Origin: Heterobilharzia americana
Lineage: Eukaryota; Platyhelminthes; Trematoda; Strigeidida; Schistosomatidae
Direction: 5' to 3'
DNA length: 64,000 nucleotides
Assembly: GCA_944470555.2 (NCBI GenBank)
Contig: OX104127.1
Location: 95,008,708 to 95,072,707, forward strand
Positions 49,594-61,700 of the stretch are shown piece after piece. Positions within the stretch are counted from its first letter, which is position 1, and each line of letters opens with the position of its first letter. The position numbers and the translations under genes were made by a program. Under the pieces are notes generated by a model. It was not told the origin of the DNA. It ran no database searches and was given only the letters and a program-made list of their open reading frames with translations.

Positions 49594-51013
49594 CTGAATT
49601 TTGAGGATTTACTTATCCACAGTACATTCATCTTCTGGTCTGTCATACACGTATGTATACTTTGCTGTTATTTTCCATTTCTCAATATCGAAAATGTAGA
49701 CGTTTGGTAGGAGAAACTTAGAACACGAGCTCTATTGATTGCGTTGCTAACATTGGCTTTCATGAGACTTGAAGTTACAAAGCATTCACTTCTTCCTATA
49801 TAGCTATGACAGGTTAGCTTAAAGTGCAAAAAAAATATTCTGAACGAACTCAAATGAAAACATGATGAAGGTTTTTTTCAAAAAGTATATAAATTGAAAT
49901 ATTCGAGTAAGATATATTTTTAAAAACCATTTTAGGTGATTATGTTATTTCTTGTAATTTCCCGTCGTTGACTGGACTATCCTGGCATTTGTGCTCAATA
50001 TGTGTGTAATTTAAGTGTGATGGATGGACAGTGACTCGTTTCGTCCTATTTAGGACTCGTCAGTCCCAAGTGCCTGCACCTTAGTGAGGGATGTTTTTCC
50101 CATTATGGCTGGAAACCGGGATTAATCATTTCAAACGGCGGTCCTAAGGAGGGACAATATTAACTCCTGGGTGAAAGAAACATCCAGCTAACTAGTCGTA
50201 TTAATATGAGATGCTCGTAGTGGATTCCTCTGTTAAACACTATTCGTCACTACTATTTTAAGTGGTTATTAAGATCTCAGTTAACAGCATTAATGACCAA
50301 ATGATGTTCTTACATTCTAATGCTATTAACGATAAATCTAGTTAACCGGGCAGAGAGATTTATCATGCTCTGACCAATAGAAAGAGGGGGAAATTTAAAA
50401 ATGTTAGCTTGGTATCGAGTTATTTTCGTTCCCAAACAATGCCTAGGAAATACACCTAAAGTCTTCTTGACCCCCATGTGGTGGAAAGGGTAATGTAGAT
50501 GATTGGGCTAGTAGAAATAGCTATTTCACTACAAAAAACGATAGAATCAATCTTCAATAATGAGCTGAAAATTGATAAAAAACACACTTGAGTGTGTTTA
50601 TAAATTCAAGTGGGTAGTGAGACTCAGGTTGACGAGCAGACCACAGTGTTAAATAAATTAAGGCGTTGCATGCATGTAAAATTTAGGTTTTAACTATGAG
50701 AAAACTTTCTACTTAGTTTGATACTAGCTTCTTAAGCGCATATTTTCATCATTGTGAAAGAGGTTGTTTGACAAAAAATTCTGGCGTTTGGGTATCAGAG
50801 GCTATTTTTATTCGACAAACCAGTGGTTATTGTCGTCTAAGTCTGTGACCGATCCACTTAAAGCTCCGGAATAAGTTATGCTACATATCTATAAAGTTTC
50901 AGCATACATAAAACTGTTTCTTCTGAAGTGGCAATAATAATGTGATGGTTAAAACTTTGTAATAACTGAGCTGAGATAATCTATTTATAATCAGTTACAG
51001 TCGACAATTATTC
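49594..51013. repeat. Second inverted duplication, outer right arm
   Basis: Mirror of 39354-40773. Confidence 0.9.
50017..50073 (-). ncRNA. Hammerhead-ribozyme-like motif, copy C (mirror of copy A)
   Basis: Same core and stem II as 40294-40350 on the opposite strand; core CTGACGA at 50057-50063. The same stem I weakness is present. Confidence 0.65.
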
Positions 51014-51285
51014 CTATAGGCACCAAAAATATTTTCCTAATGGAAGTGTCTATGTTAGGAATTTCGACTCCTTGACAATATAGCTTAGTAACTCTGAGCC
51101 ATTGATTCTGGTTACTCAAATCTTCAGGTAATCATCTTTTCAGCATCTTTTAATAAGTGTAATAGATGAGGGTGAGTAGAAATGAAGAAACACCGAAGCT
51201 TTCTATTATACTCAAAATGTTATTTTAGTCGACAAATTATTGTTAACAGAACATAGATTTTGAGATTAATGACTGATGTTGGCTA

Positions 51286-51352
51286 ACAGCAGGATCCAAG
51301 ACAAGCATTTCTGGTCCAAGTTAGGACTCATCAGCTAGATGTACCTGCCTCT
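51286..51352 (-). ncRNA. Hammerhead-ribozyme-like motif, copy D
   Basis: Minus strand: ggcaggtacatctag, core CTGATGA (51334-51328), stem II GTCC-TAACTT-GGAC, two extra bases, GAAA, tgcttGTC, then ttggatcctgctg. Stem I can form six consecutive pairs (acatctag with ttggatcc, G-U pairs included). It keeps the canonical CTGATGA. The two-base insertion between stem II and GAAA is the main defect. Confidence 0.65.
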
Positions 51353-51687
51353 TACTGAGTTATGTTGTTCCCACTGGGACTCAGATTCAGAACCCATAGC
51401 TTCAAACGCCAGAAAACAAATATCTGACATATATTCAAAGAGAATTGTATTAATGGATGATTAGATCATAACAAGCTGCATGATATGCAGAAACTGATAT
51501 TTCGTTTACTTAAATTTATACGAAATACAAAACAAGAAACTAGTAATGAATGAAACAAAATGATGAGTTAACGAAACTTCAACAGAGATATGAAATATGT
51601 TACTAGTCATCAGGAGAACACTTCTCAGCAGAGGAATAACAAAATGTGTTTAGGTGAGTTGAATCAATCAACTTCCACCATCTTGTC

Positions 51688-53081
51688 CTATAGGATATAA
51701 CCACTGATACTTGTGAACAGAAGTAGAAATATGATGGGATATTTGTTGATGAGCAGTTTCGTCATGCCATTACACAGATGGTCTGCGCAGCATGAAACAT
51801 TTTTGTTTTGTGCAACAATACCGCAACTTGTTACGCATTTCTTGTCAACTGATTCATATCGCTTAATAGTCTAAAATAAAAACATGAGAATTAGGTATTT
51901 AAGAATTCTAGCATTTCATGAATAAGCACACAATAGCATACTTAAATAAGAATTCATCGTTTTTATCTTCAAATGATCTATACTTTGATGAAGGTATTCC
52001 ATAGACATCTAGTTCTATAGTAACAATAATAGAGATAAAATGATATGACAGCAGTAAAACGTGTTATGGTGTCTGAGTATAGAAGAAAACGAATTGGTCT
52101 ATTCAGTGGAGAAAAAACAAGTGTAAACAGAGTGCATCAATTGATAAAGGTAACATGCATGCAACGACTTTCCATTATAACAGCTTCACTGGCAAAATCT
52201 TATTTGTTTCAAATATATCTTAACCAGTCGTAAAGTCATATTGTTCTCAGTGCAGGTTAATCGCAAAACCAACAAGTTTCATCAAATATTCTTCACATAA
52301 TTCATTACCTTACGGATAGAAAAAGGGCTTGGAAATCACCGTATTATATTTGCTCATCAGTACTTTGATCAATTAACAAATATGTAACAAATATGAGTTG
52401 ACAACTTTCCAGTACATTACATTCTTCCATACACAGCGGATTCCTTATAGAATGTTTAGCTACAGCATTTGGTATCATTAAAACAGTGTAAGGTGATGCG
52501 ATAGCGCAATAACAGCTTGCTTCTGTTATTATAACAAGAAGATTATAATCTTTGGAAACTCAATGAATAATGGACCTGAAAACACATACAATCAGTAGAC
52601 GAGAATGTCGACGGAGTTAAGTTTATTAGTAAATGAAAATCGTTCCATGACCTTCTGACTTACACTTGCACTATGAAAACTCAGCAACTCCTTCAAAATC
52701 CTGACATTTTAGCAGTATGTATGATAAGTAATGTGCGTTTGAAGGGAGCCAGTCCCAAGTTTAGAGGCGATCGTTTCCCACATAATGTTTGGCAACCATG
52801 TAAATTAACATGTCAAGCATTGTCGAAATACTTCAAGTGACGGCTTTTCAAAGTTAAGAAAAACGATTTTAGCAAATCAGTATTCTATGATCTGGATAGT
52901 CAGGTTGCTACGTTTACATTACTTATTGGAATCTCATTATCTACACAGAATTCAGGTGCACATATAGTTAATTTCACGAAAGAATATTGATTATCACTCA
53001 CCACGCACCCACCGCAACCATCCGAAATCCTTTGGTTACTCGGACTGCAGTTATCACAGGTGTAACATTTGAATATGTAAT
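51688..53081 (-). CDS. Ly6/uPAR (CD59-like) GPI-anchored surface protein, exons 2 and 3 (5' incomplete)
   Basis: Exon 53081-53002 (acceptor attgtttctacag, incoming phase 1) encodes YIFKCYTCDNCSPSN and DGCGGCV, with donor GTG/gtgagt. Exon 51870-51688 (acceptor tttattttag) encodes KRYESVDKKCVTSC, VSCCADHLCNGM and a hydrophobic tail (PIIFLLLFTSISGYIL) to TAG 51690-51688. All ten Ly6 cysteines are present, ending CC-x4-C-N. The intron is 1131 bp. The phases equal those of the three other Ly6 genes here. A signal-peptide exon ending in phase 1 must lie upstream (above 53081), but I could not identify it within about 5 kb. The short GPI-type C-terminus implies membrane anchoring. Confidence 0.78.
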
Positions 53082-54529
53082 CTGTAGAAACAATCGAGAT
53101 AAAGAAAAAAGTAGACGAAGTTACAAAGCTAAAATAAATATAGAAAGGAAAGTACAGCGTCTTTTGAATGAATGTTAAGTAACTGTAGACGAAAAGAAAA
53201 CTGCAAAGGAGGAAGTGTAAGGAAAAAAAGGTTAGTGACAGAATTCAAGAAAGTGCACACTCAACTTAAATTTGTGGCATACAGAAAGCAGTAAAAAGGA
53301 TATGAAGTCATTCAAAAACATGTACGATATTATTCGTGTTGACTGCGAATCAAAATACACATTAAACGCTTATTAAATACAGTCTCTCAATACCATTTTC
53401 AGCGATTTTAATTCTTAAGTCTCCATGGGATTACTACTGAAAGGTATAACGGGGTTCATAGACGCTACGAAGAAGCATAGTGAATGTATTTAAGATATTG
53501 TAATCCACCATATGCAATATCACACACAATCTGGAAGCAGGTAATCTGGGCACTACAGAGACATCACCCACACAACCTTTATTTCCATTGACGAAACAAG
53601 CCAAACACTTTGTATCCGAGTGAACATATACAGTGCAATGCTATCTGCGATTAGTTTTCAACCGTTATTTCGTTGCTGCTCCAGTTAAAACAACAGAGTG
53701 ACAGAATGGTGTATTCGTAGTACATATCCCAACTGACAGGGACAGAGTAAATTTACTATTGCTTCCTCTTCAAAGCCGAATCTTCTCCCCCTCGACGCAC
53801 ACGTACTCAAGGCGTGGCCTCATCATAATACAACAAACAATGTTACTTCGATAGCCTTTCATTTCTCTGTTATGTTTTCATTCACACAGACAGATAAATC
53901 ATAGCAACACTGTGAAGCAGTTCATCTGGCCATGTATTTTAATTTCAATGCGCAGTATATTGAAAGAATGTGAATATGAATGGAATGATATTGAGATAAG
54001 CATGAATGATATACGAGGTGAAGTAGTTGGTAAATAAGGAATAATGAGGGATTCAAAATGTTGAGGGCGACAAACAATGAATACAAACAATCACTTTAGT
54101 GTGTTGAAATTTATTTTCTGAAAACTTTCTGTCAGGTATCCTTGATGCTGCTCATTCACCTGCGAAATCACTGACATGCAATACAGAATACATTGAATAT
54201 TCCCATTTAGACATTTAGAAAAAGACTGATTGGGCGAAGAAATATATTCTTTTTCAATTAGTTCTTCGTCTTGGGCTCTACACTAATATACAGTTTTACA
54301 ATTTCCTCAAATCACCAGTCACGTGGTGATGTTTCGGAAATAATAATGTAAATAATCAATAGAGTTACTAAAATTGAAAATATGAAACGAGCTTTTCTTT
54401 GGTAAATGGAGTAACTTTAACGAGTGTTCAGTCATCCACAATAAGCGATTACGTAATAACAAGAAACTAAATAAATATTGATAGAAACAAAAAGGGGAAG
54501 AGGTGTACAAAGAAAACCTAGAAGTTACA
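53082..54529. other. Upstream region of the Ly6 gene; no exon identified
   Basis: AT-rich. No minus-strand start plus signal peptide plus phase-1 donor was recognised. Confidence 0.4.
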
Positions 54530-55280
54530 TCATGTTGACATCCACGGTAATGAAAGTGGTCGAACAAACTTCTTTTGGATACAAAGGCTAGGTTTGTAAA
54601 GGTGGATTGCAATCACCTCTGCTATGTGACGTAACCACGTGCGTAATCCATGAGGTAAATTAGTTGGAATCTGATGGATGATTTTGAAGGCTTTTCTAGA
54701 ATCCGTTTGTTGTAGAAAGCGAGACATAATTTAGCGCCTAGGAATGCTTTATGCAAGACTTTTTTTATGCGTTGTATGATGATCTCACTGGCAATATCAC
54801 TCTTCAGTTGGATCTTCAAGAAGATTTGCTTCTTAGGTACTGTTGGCATTGTTGTTTTAACCCTCTTAGTTACAAACTTGTCTGGGTAACAATTCCTACT
54901 GAGCAGATCCCGGATGGTGGCTCACTCTTCCTTTATAGCATCCTCTGAGCAAATAGCTGAGGCACGGTATGCTAAGCATTTCACTAGGTTCCTTTTGTAT
55001 TGGAGGGATACAGCAATTAAGAAGTGCGTATATTGACCTGTTGATGTTGGCTATCTATAAACACTTCTCTTCAGGGTTCCATCTGACCTTTTTACCAACA
55101 GAATATCAAGAAATGGGATACTGTCATTTTCTCCTCTTCCATTGTGAAGTTGATTGCCGGGTGAACACTACTGAACTTATTCAGAACATATTGTATTTGT
55201 TTAGCAATTGCCAATATTGAAATCTGAAAATGTTGTGATTGACTCAGCTACTTCGCAATAACCTTTGACTCCACCCCACT
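54530..55280 (-). mobile_element. Decayed Penelope-like element, 3' half
   Basis: Minus-strand fragments in order: SSVHPAINFTMEEE near 55170, SIPFLDILLVKRSDGTLKRS (immediately after RT motif C in the family) near 55110, YKRNLVKCLA near 54985, and the C-terminus HLYKPSLCIQKKFVRPLSLP near 54560. The last matches the tail KPELCVQKKYVQ of the element at 6121. Stops and frameshifts throughout. The GIY-YIG part is poorly preserved. Confidence 0.7.
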
Positions 55281-58200
55281 ATGTTAGAACGTTCACAGCA
55301 AGGAGGTTGCATGGGTGAAGTTTTGAAAAAACCTCATGTCGATAATCTTGATGAATATTTTTAAGATTAACACTCCCTAAATACGAATCACATTCTGCAG
55401 GAGGTCAATTGCCGCTCAGAAGCCTCAGTGATAACATTATTAAATGTAATACTGTGTGACGTGTGTTCGAGGCCCACTATTGACATCAGTGCTCCCATGA
55501 TTGCAGATACATCATGCTGGTGAAAGCTAACAAGCGCGAAACCTCGCTCTTGGGCTTTCTGCCGACTGCAGTCAACCAACTAACATACATCGAAGTGTAT
55601 CGTGAAGATGAGCCTCCTAGCTTGATGGCTACATTGTAAAATGATCGTTAGAATTCGTCAGCATTCAGAACTAGACAACATGAGATTGGTTGCTCTCCTG
55701 TGACCAGTGAATGCATATCCTAAAAGATTCAAATTGTTCAAGTCATTTAGTGAATCCATCATACGCAGTTACTTAGGAAATCACATTTACATTATTATAT
55801 CACTCAGATGGCAGACAAAATGTTTGTTAACGAGGTAAATCATCTCTCAGATAACTGAAAGACGTGTATTCAAGCATTATATGAAATAAGTCACTTACTT
55901 TGGGGAACCACAGGACCTGAAATGATTTTCAAAAGAATAATTTAAGTGACCTTCACAAAAAACTGTTAATACAATTTTTGATTAGTGATTGTTATAAAAA
56001 ATCAAAGCCTTCTATTAGATCTGTCAAGTTCATAAAATAAATGAGATGTAAAGGACATATCAGTTCTATCTATCACTAGTGAATACTATCGATATGTATA
56101 TCTTTCACTGATATGTTGCTTTTTGTTACCGAAGGATGAGCCAGTGTGAAACGTGAACTAAATAGTCTAACTATGCTTCGAACATCACAAACAACGCAAT
56201 GCAAGTGTGAAACATGGGCAATGTGGAAGAATATAATTTTATATTGGATTTTTCCATTTGGTATGGTACACAGTGTTTGTGCGACGTCAAATAAACAAAT
56301 CTAATATGGAATGGACTACGCAAATCGGGAATTTCTGTGGAAAGTGAGTTTCTGCGAAGTCGCACGTCAGTTTTACTTATGCTTCTAGTAGTGGGGAACT
56401 TGGAACCAATATGAAAGAACGAAATACAGTGAAACAAAATGTTACGGTAACCAACACTGCGGACATAGTACAAGACTGAAGACGAAACATCAAAAAATAT
56501 ACAGTAATCGACAGTCCTGTCAGTTATCATCTAACTCCGTACACATGTAGAAATTCTCACAAATATTCACGAAAGCTAGATGCAAGGAGTTTTGTTGGTT
56601 GCCAGACGGTTTTCATCGCGTCTGCGTAATAATTAATGATTTTTAACCCTAATTTTCGCTTTGTATCTGGTGTATATGAAGTTTTTTTCCTGCAATTGTA
56701 TGATTAAGAAACTAGTTACTTGTTCCAACACCATTGTATGGTACCTTTCTTCCTCACAGATTTTGTCAGTTTTTGATTTTTCAAGGTTGCATTTTAGCAT
56801 CTTATCATCTTTTCGAATGTATTACCTTATTCCCTTTTATGAATGCTGAACAGTTCTATGCTTATTTTAAACGCAGTTTTTCTTCACTTTAAAAATTTAT
56901 GAGGCACACATTTTCTGTAATGGAATATATCAACAAGTTCTACTCTGTCCACTCTTAATATTAATTGTCATTTTTTGCCTTACATCCATAGGTGCTATCT
57001 TATGAACGATAATCGAATGCCATTAACTTCAATTTCTGAACTGCACACACTAATGGATATATATCTTCTTCTGTGTATAAATTTTTTGCCTTTACTCATA
57101 ATCGCCCAGATTCTTATTACATATAAGTTTCTTTCTTAGGTTGCTATTGTTAACACTTTTTCTTTTAAGATTTCACTAAGCATGATAATGAAGCATCCAT
57201 TATCAAGTACCCAAGATTAATACCAGGTGAAAAATGTTGATATATAATGTTTCGTATGTTAACTTGAAATGGGATCCTGTACTTCTTGTGACCAATCAAA
57301 ATTATTTTCTGAGATCTTTACAAAGTGTATATTCACCCTTATTTTTGTGACCTGAAGCCATCAGAACTGCTGTCTACCTCGTTATTTTCCGATTATTTTG
57401 TAATAAAATAAATTGATGTAACGAAATCAATACTTCAAAAATCTTGGAGATGTAACAGAGGACAATACCACAAAACAGGGATGCACAATTGCAGCACTTG
57501 AATTCTAGATGTTATCTACTAAAATAATTCATAATGTGCATCTTTTGTACGATAAACCTATGCCTGCCTGCAGTTACTCTTCTAGACAATAATAAACTAT
57601 GTAAGTACCTGGAGTTGTACTATAGAAAACGAATGACTATAACGATAAATAATTACCATCTTCAAGGGTATTGTAAGCAGTCATAATACAGGTAATGTTG
57701 AAATCTCATTGAAAAATGATAGGAAAAATCATCGGGACCGAAAAGTAACATGTGAAATTTACTACTCGTTGTATGATGCAAATGTACTTAGAAGATAGTC
57801 TATTCATTCTATCCATTTAAATGTGCAGTAATAAATCTGACTGCTTTTCTGAAAACATACACACGATGAACGACATGGCAAGTGCATCATCATTTTACTA
57901 AACACTGGTTAGGCAAAGAAACAATAAAATTTATTCAAATCTCAGTGGTCACAATCTATTGGATATTGAGCATAAGCTTATAAGTAGCTCACTTTTTATT
58001 ATTGTATGCAAAAGTGCGATTATCATACTCTTAGTTTGTGTATTACAGATTACTAAGCATAGTGAAGATAATGATACCCATAATTTTCTAAATTTATAAG
58101 TGCAAAGTTTTTGTTAGATCTCTTTCCTTCCATTAGCTTCACCTGCAACATTGATAAAATCACAATAATATGCTACCCCGTAGAACCTGAAAGATGTACA

Positions 58201-58710
58201 TAGTACTATTGTTCGCATCATTATGAGGATTATCATCGTTATACAGAAGTAGACTTTAAATCTTATGTTTTGAAATCAGTTATATAATTTATCAAGAAAA
58301 TAAACATTTGGCTTCCTTACTGCTGTGTGACAGTCTTTTGCTTCTGTCTATGCCTACATACTTACACAATCTACTCATATATATAGAATGATTGACCTTG
58401 ATAATGTATAAACTCTTGTGAGATATGACCGTTGCTATTACCTGCACTGTTGTCATGAAGTTCATATAACTGGATGATATTGACCGAAATGACATAAAGT
58501 GCAGTTGTAGAGTCGAAGAAGGAATAACCTGGAAAGCCTATTTTCTTTCACTGTATTTACCAATTAAAAAACTAGTCTATACATTTTTCTACCATAAACT
58601 ATCATTTGTTCATTAAAAAATGATGCTTAATTAAAAAGGACGCGGACATTTCGAGAGAACTTATGCAAGCTCGTTGTATATAAAGTGTAGATTTGACTTT
58701 TTCCACTTAC
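55281..58710. other. Long AT-rich interval without a recognised gene
   Basis: Contains a possible 18-nt micro-exon on the minus strand (55916-55899) and some short open frames (56171-56530 minus, 56661-56849 plus) without support. The last coding exon of the Ly6 gene at 58711 should lie here but was not found with confidence. Confidence 0.4.
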
Positions 58711-61700
58711 CGTATTCATTAAATTCTTGGTTGTTGCACAGATCAGCCGTGCACACTATTTGGTTATCGGTTGGAAAGTTTATCGGTAGTTTTTGGTTCT
58801 CATAAACGCACGTCCTGTGTGCCTCTTTCCCTCCCCTACCAACCTAAAATTGATAGAGATATGACTGACAGATTACATTTCTAAAGAAAATAAACCTTAT
58901 CTATTTTATGTAAACGATAAAAAGCATTAGGAATCTACAATCAATATTATTTTCTGGTAGAAATACTCTTTTCTTGCTGTTTCAAAGTTCAGTTGATTCG
59001 CTACAAATTCCAGCTAATATCACAAAACAGAAATAACCGTCTAGTAATTTATGGAGCATGAGAATCAACTATGTATTGATCTGTTTCATCGTTTAAAATA
59101 TCCGCAAGCGATGACTGAGCATTCTAAACGTTTAGTGACTGATTCAAAGCAAGGATTTAATAAACACCATCAAGAACATAATGATAATTCTACATAATTT
59201 TAACACTACAGCAATATTACTATTGATTGATTTACATGTAATGTTCCGTTGTTATATTGGATCGAATTGTTCGACCTCTATTAGCATATAGGCTCCTATG
59301 CAGATGCGTCAATATTGTCTGGTTGTCAATTACCGTAATTTAGTTGGTTATCGCTAGCAAGGTTAACTAGTTCACTAGTTACTAGCCGGTCCTAAGCCCG
59401 GGTAGAGAGGGAAGGTGGACATAGGGCTAGCAGCCTTACCTCGGAAAATCAATCGAATCGCTAAAAGACTTCAAAGCACAGACAAAATATAAAAGATAAA
59501 AACAAACTTATCCCTCGTTGGAATCGGGGAGACGAAGTGACGCCGGTTGGTGAAAGCCTTCGGGAAGCTAGTCGGCCAATGCGACTTCTCTTCACTCCAT
59601 GAAAGCGAAGGTGAAAATGGGGACATGGAATGTCCGAACAATGTTTGAAGCTGGTTGGCAGGGCTGCCCAGATTGCCAAAGATATGAGAAGGTATAACAT
59701 GAAAGTGCTAGGAATCAAATCTGCGAAAGCAGATCGAATGGAGTGGACTCTCCAAACTTTCAACTAGAGAGCCAATAACCTAATCTACTCCGATATTGTC
59801 ACCCAGACGACAAACACTAGCACAAAGCCATCAAGACAAAATAGGAGATACAGAGCAACATCCCTGAAGAAACCTGTATGGATGAGCACTGGAACTCTTT
59901 GAAAGCTATATGGAGAGAAACCTGCATAACCGTATTAGTAAAGGAGAAGAAAGAAGATAAGGAATGGATCTCGACGGACATATGGAAGCTGAAAGAAGAG
60001 GGAGAGGAGGATGGTACAGCAGAAGATGAACTAGTGCATGGATGCTCAACGACAAGAGGAACTGAGTACAATGTGTAAAACACCACACTGGACAAAGAAG
60101 TGAGGAATAGTGCAGGAAAAGACAAAAGACACTTCTACGAAACACTGGCAAGTGAAGCAGAACAGGCTGTTGGTAGGAGAGACCTGACAACATTGTACCA
60201 AATAACCAGATTAATATCTGCGAGCGGAGAGATCAGCACAGATGAAACCAATAAAAGATGATGAAGGAAACATAACAACCGAAGAAGAGAAACAAAGGAA
60301 ACGATGGGCTGACAACTTCAATAAGCTCTTGAATCGACCTTCACTTCGTCCTGAAATACCACCAGCATCGGCAGAACTACCAGTGAACACAGGCCTTCCA
60401 ACGAAAGTGAAACTCATGAATGCCATAAAACTACTGAAATGTGGGAAAGCAGCAGGACCAGATGGAATCCTGTCAGAAGCACTGAAAACAGACGCGGAGA
60501 CAACAGCGGACATGCTCACATCACTCCTGCTGAAGGTCTGTAAGGAAGGAAGGGAAGAGGCCTGCCCACTGGTTGGAAGGAGTGCTACCTTGTATGACTT
60601 CCAAAGAAGGGTGACCTAAAACTTTACAATAACTGTCAAGGAATCATGCTGCAGTCCAAACTTTACAAATATTAAGCCGCATCATCCTGGAGAGACTAAA
60701 GGCTAGCTGGCTGGATTCAGGAAGAACAAATTATGTGCGGACCAAAGTGCAACGCTTCGCATCATCATAGAACAGAGCATAGAATAGCAGTCAACCTCAA
60801 CTTCATCGACTTTGAGAAGGCCTTCGATAACGTCGACTACGAAGTAATTTGGAAGTTGCTTCAACACTACGGAATACCACAAACCTTCATCGACCTCATT
60901 CAACAACCATCTGAAGACGTCACATGCCAAGTGATTCAAAATGGGAAGCTCATTGATGCCTTTGAAGTTGGAGTGAAGACAGGAGTGGATCAAGGCTGTC
61001 TACTATCACCCATGATATTTCTGATTGTGGTCGACTGGATCATGCAACAAACAGTGGGGAGCGAGAAGAGGAGGATACACTGGACCGCGGAAAAGATCCT
61101 CGAAGATTTGGACTTCGCCATTGATGACTTGTTTCTAATGTCACACAAACTTGAAGATCTATAGGCGAAAACTAACAAGTTGACAGAAGAGGCACGGCAG
61201 CAAAGACGGGACTTCAAGTGAATATAGAGAAGACATAGGTGATGAAGATACCCAACTAATAACACCACCGAAAACAACAAGCTCCAATCACCATCAGTGG
61301 GAGAAACTTAAGGGAAGTAACCTCTTTCACCTATCTAGGAAGCACTGTTTCAACCACAGGCGGCGGTGACACAGATGAGGATGTCAAAGTCAGAATCGGA
61401 AAAGCAAGACAGGCGTTCATTAGCCTGAAACCAGTGTGGAGATCTTCTGCACTGCACTCAGCATGTGGAACAAGATACGGATTTTCAACACCAACGTCAA
61501 GTCAGTGCTTCTGTGTGATGGTTGAGAGACTTGGCGCGTTACGAAAGGGATTTCCAATAAACTACAGACATTCATCAACAACTGCTTACGCTGGCTCGCT
61601 ACTGAACAGAAAGAATAAGCAACAAGGAGCTCTGGGAACGAACCAACCAAGAAGCTATCGCTCAACAAATATGCACTGGAAGGAAGTGGAGATGGATTGG

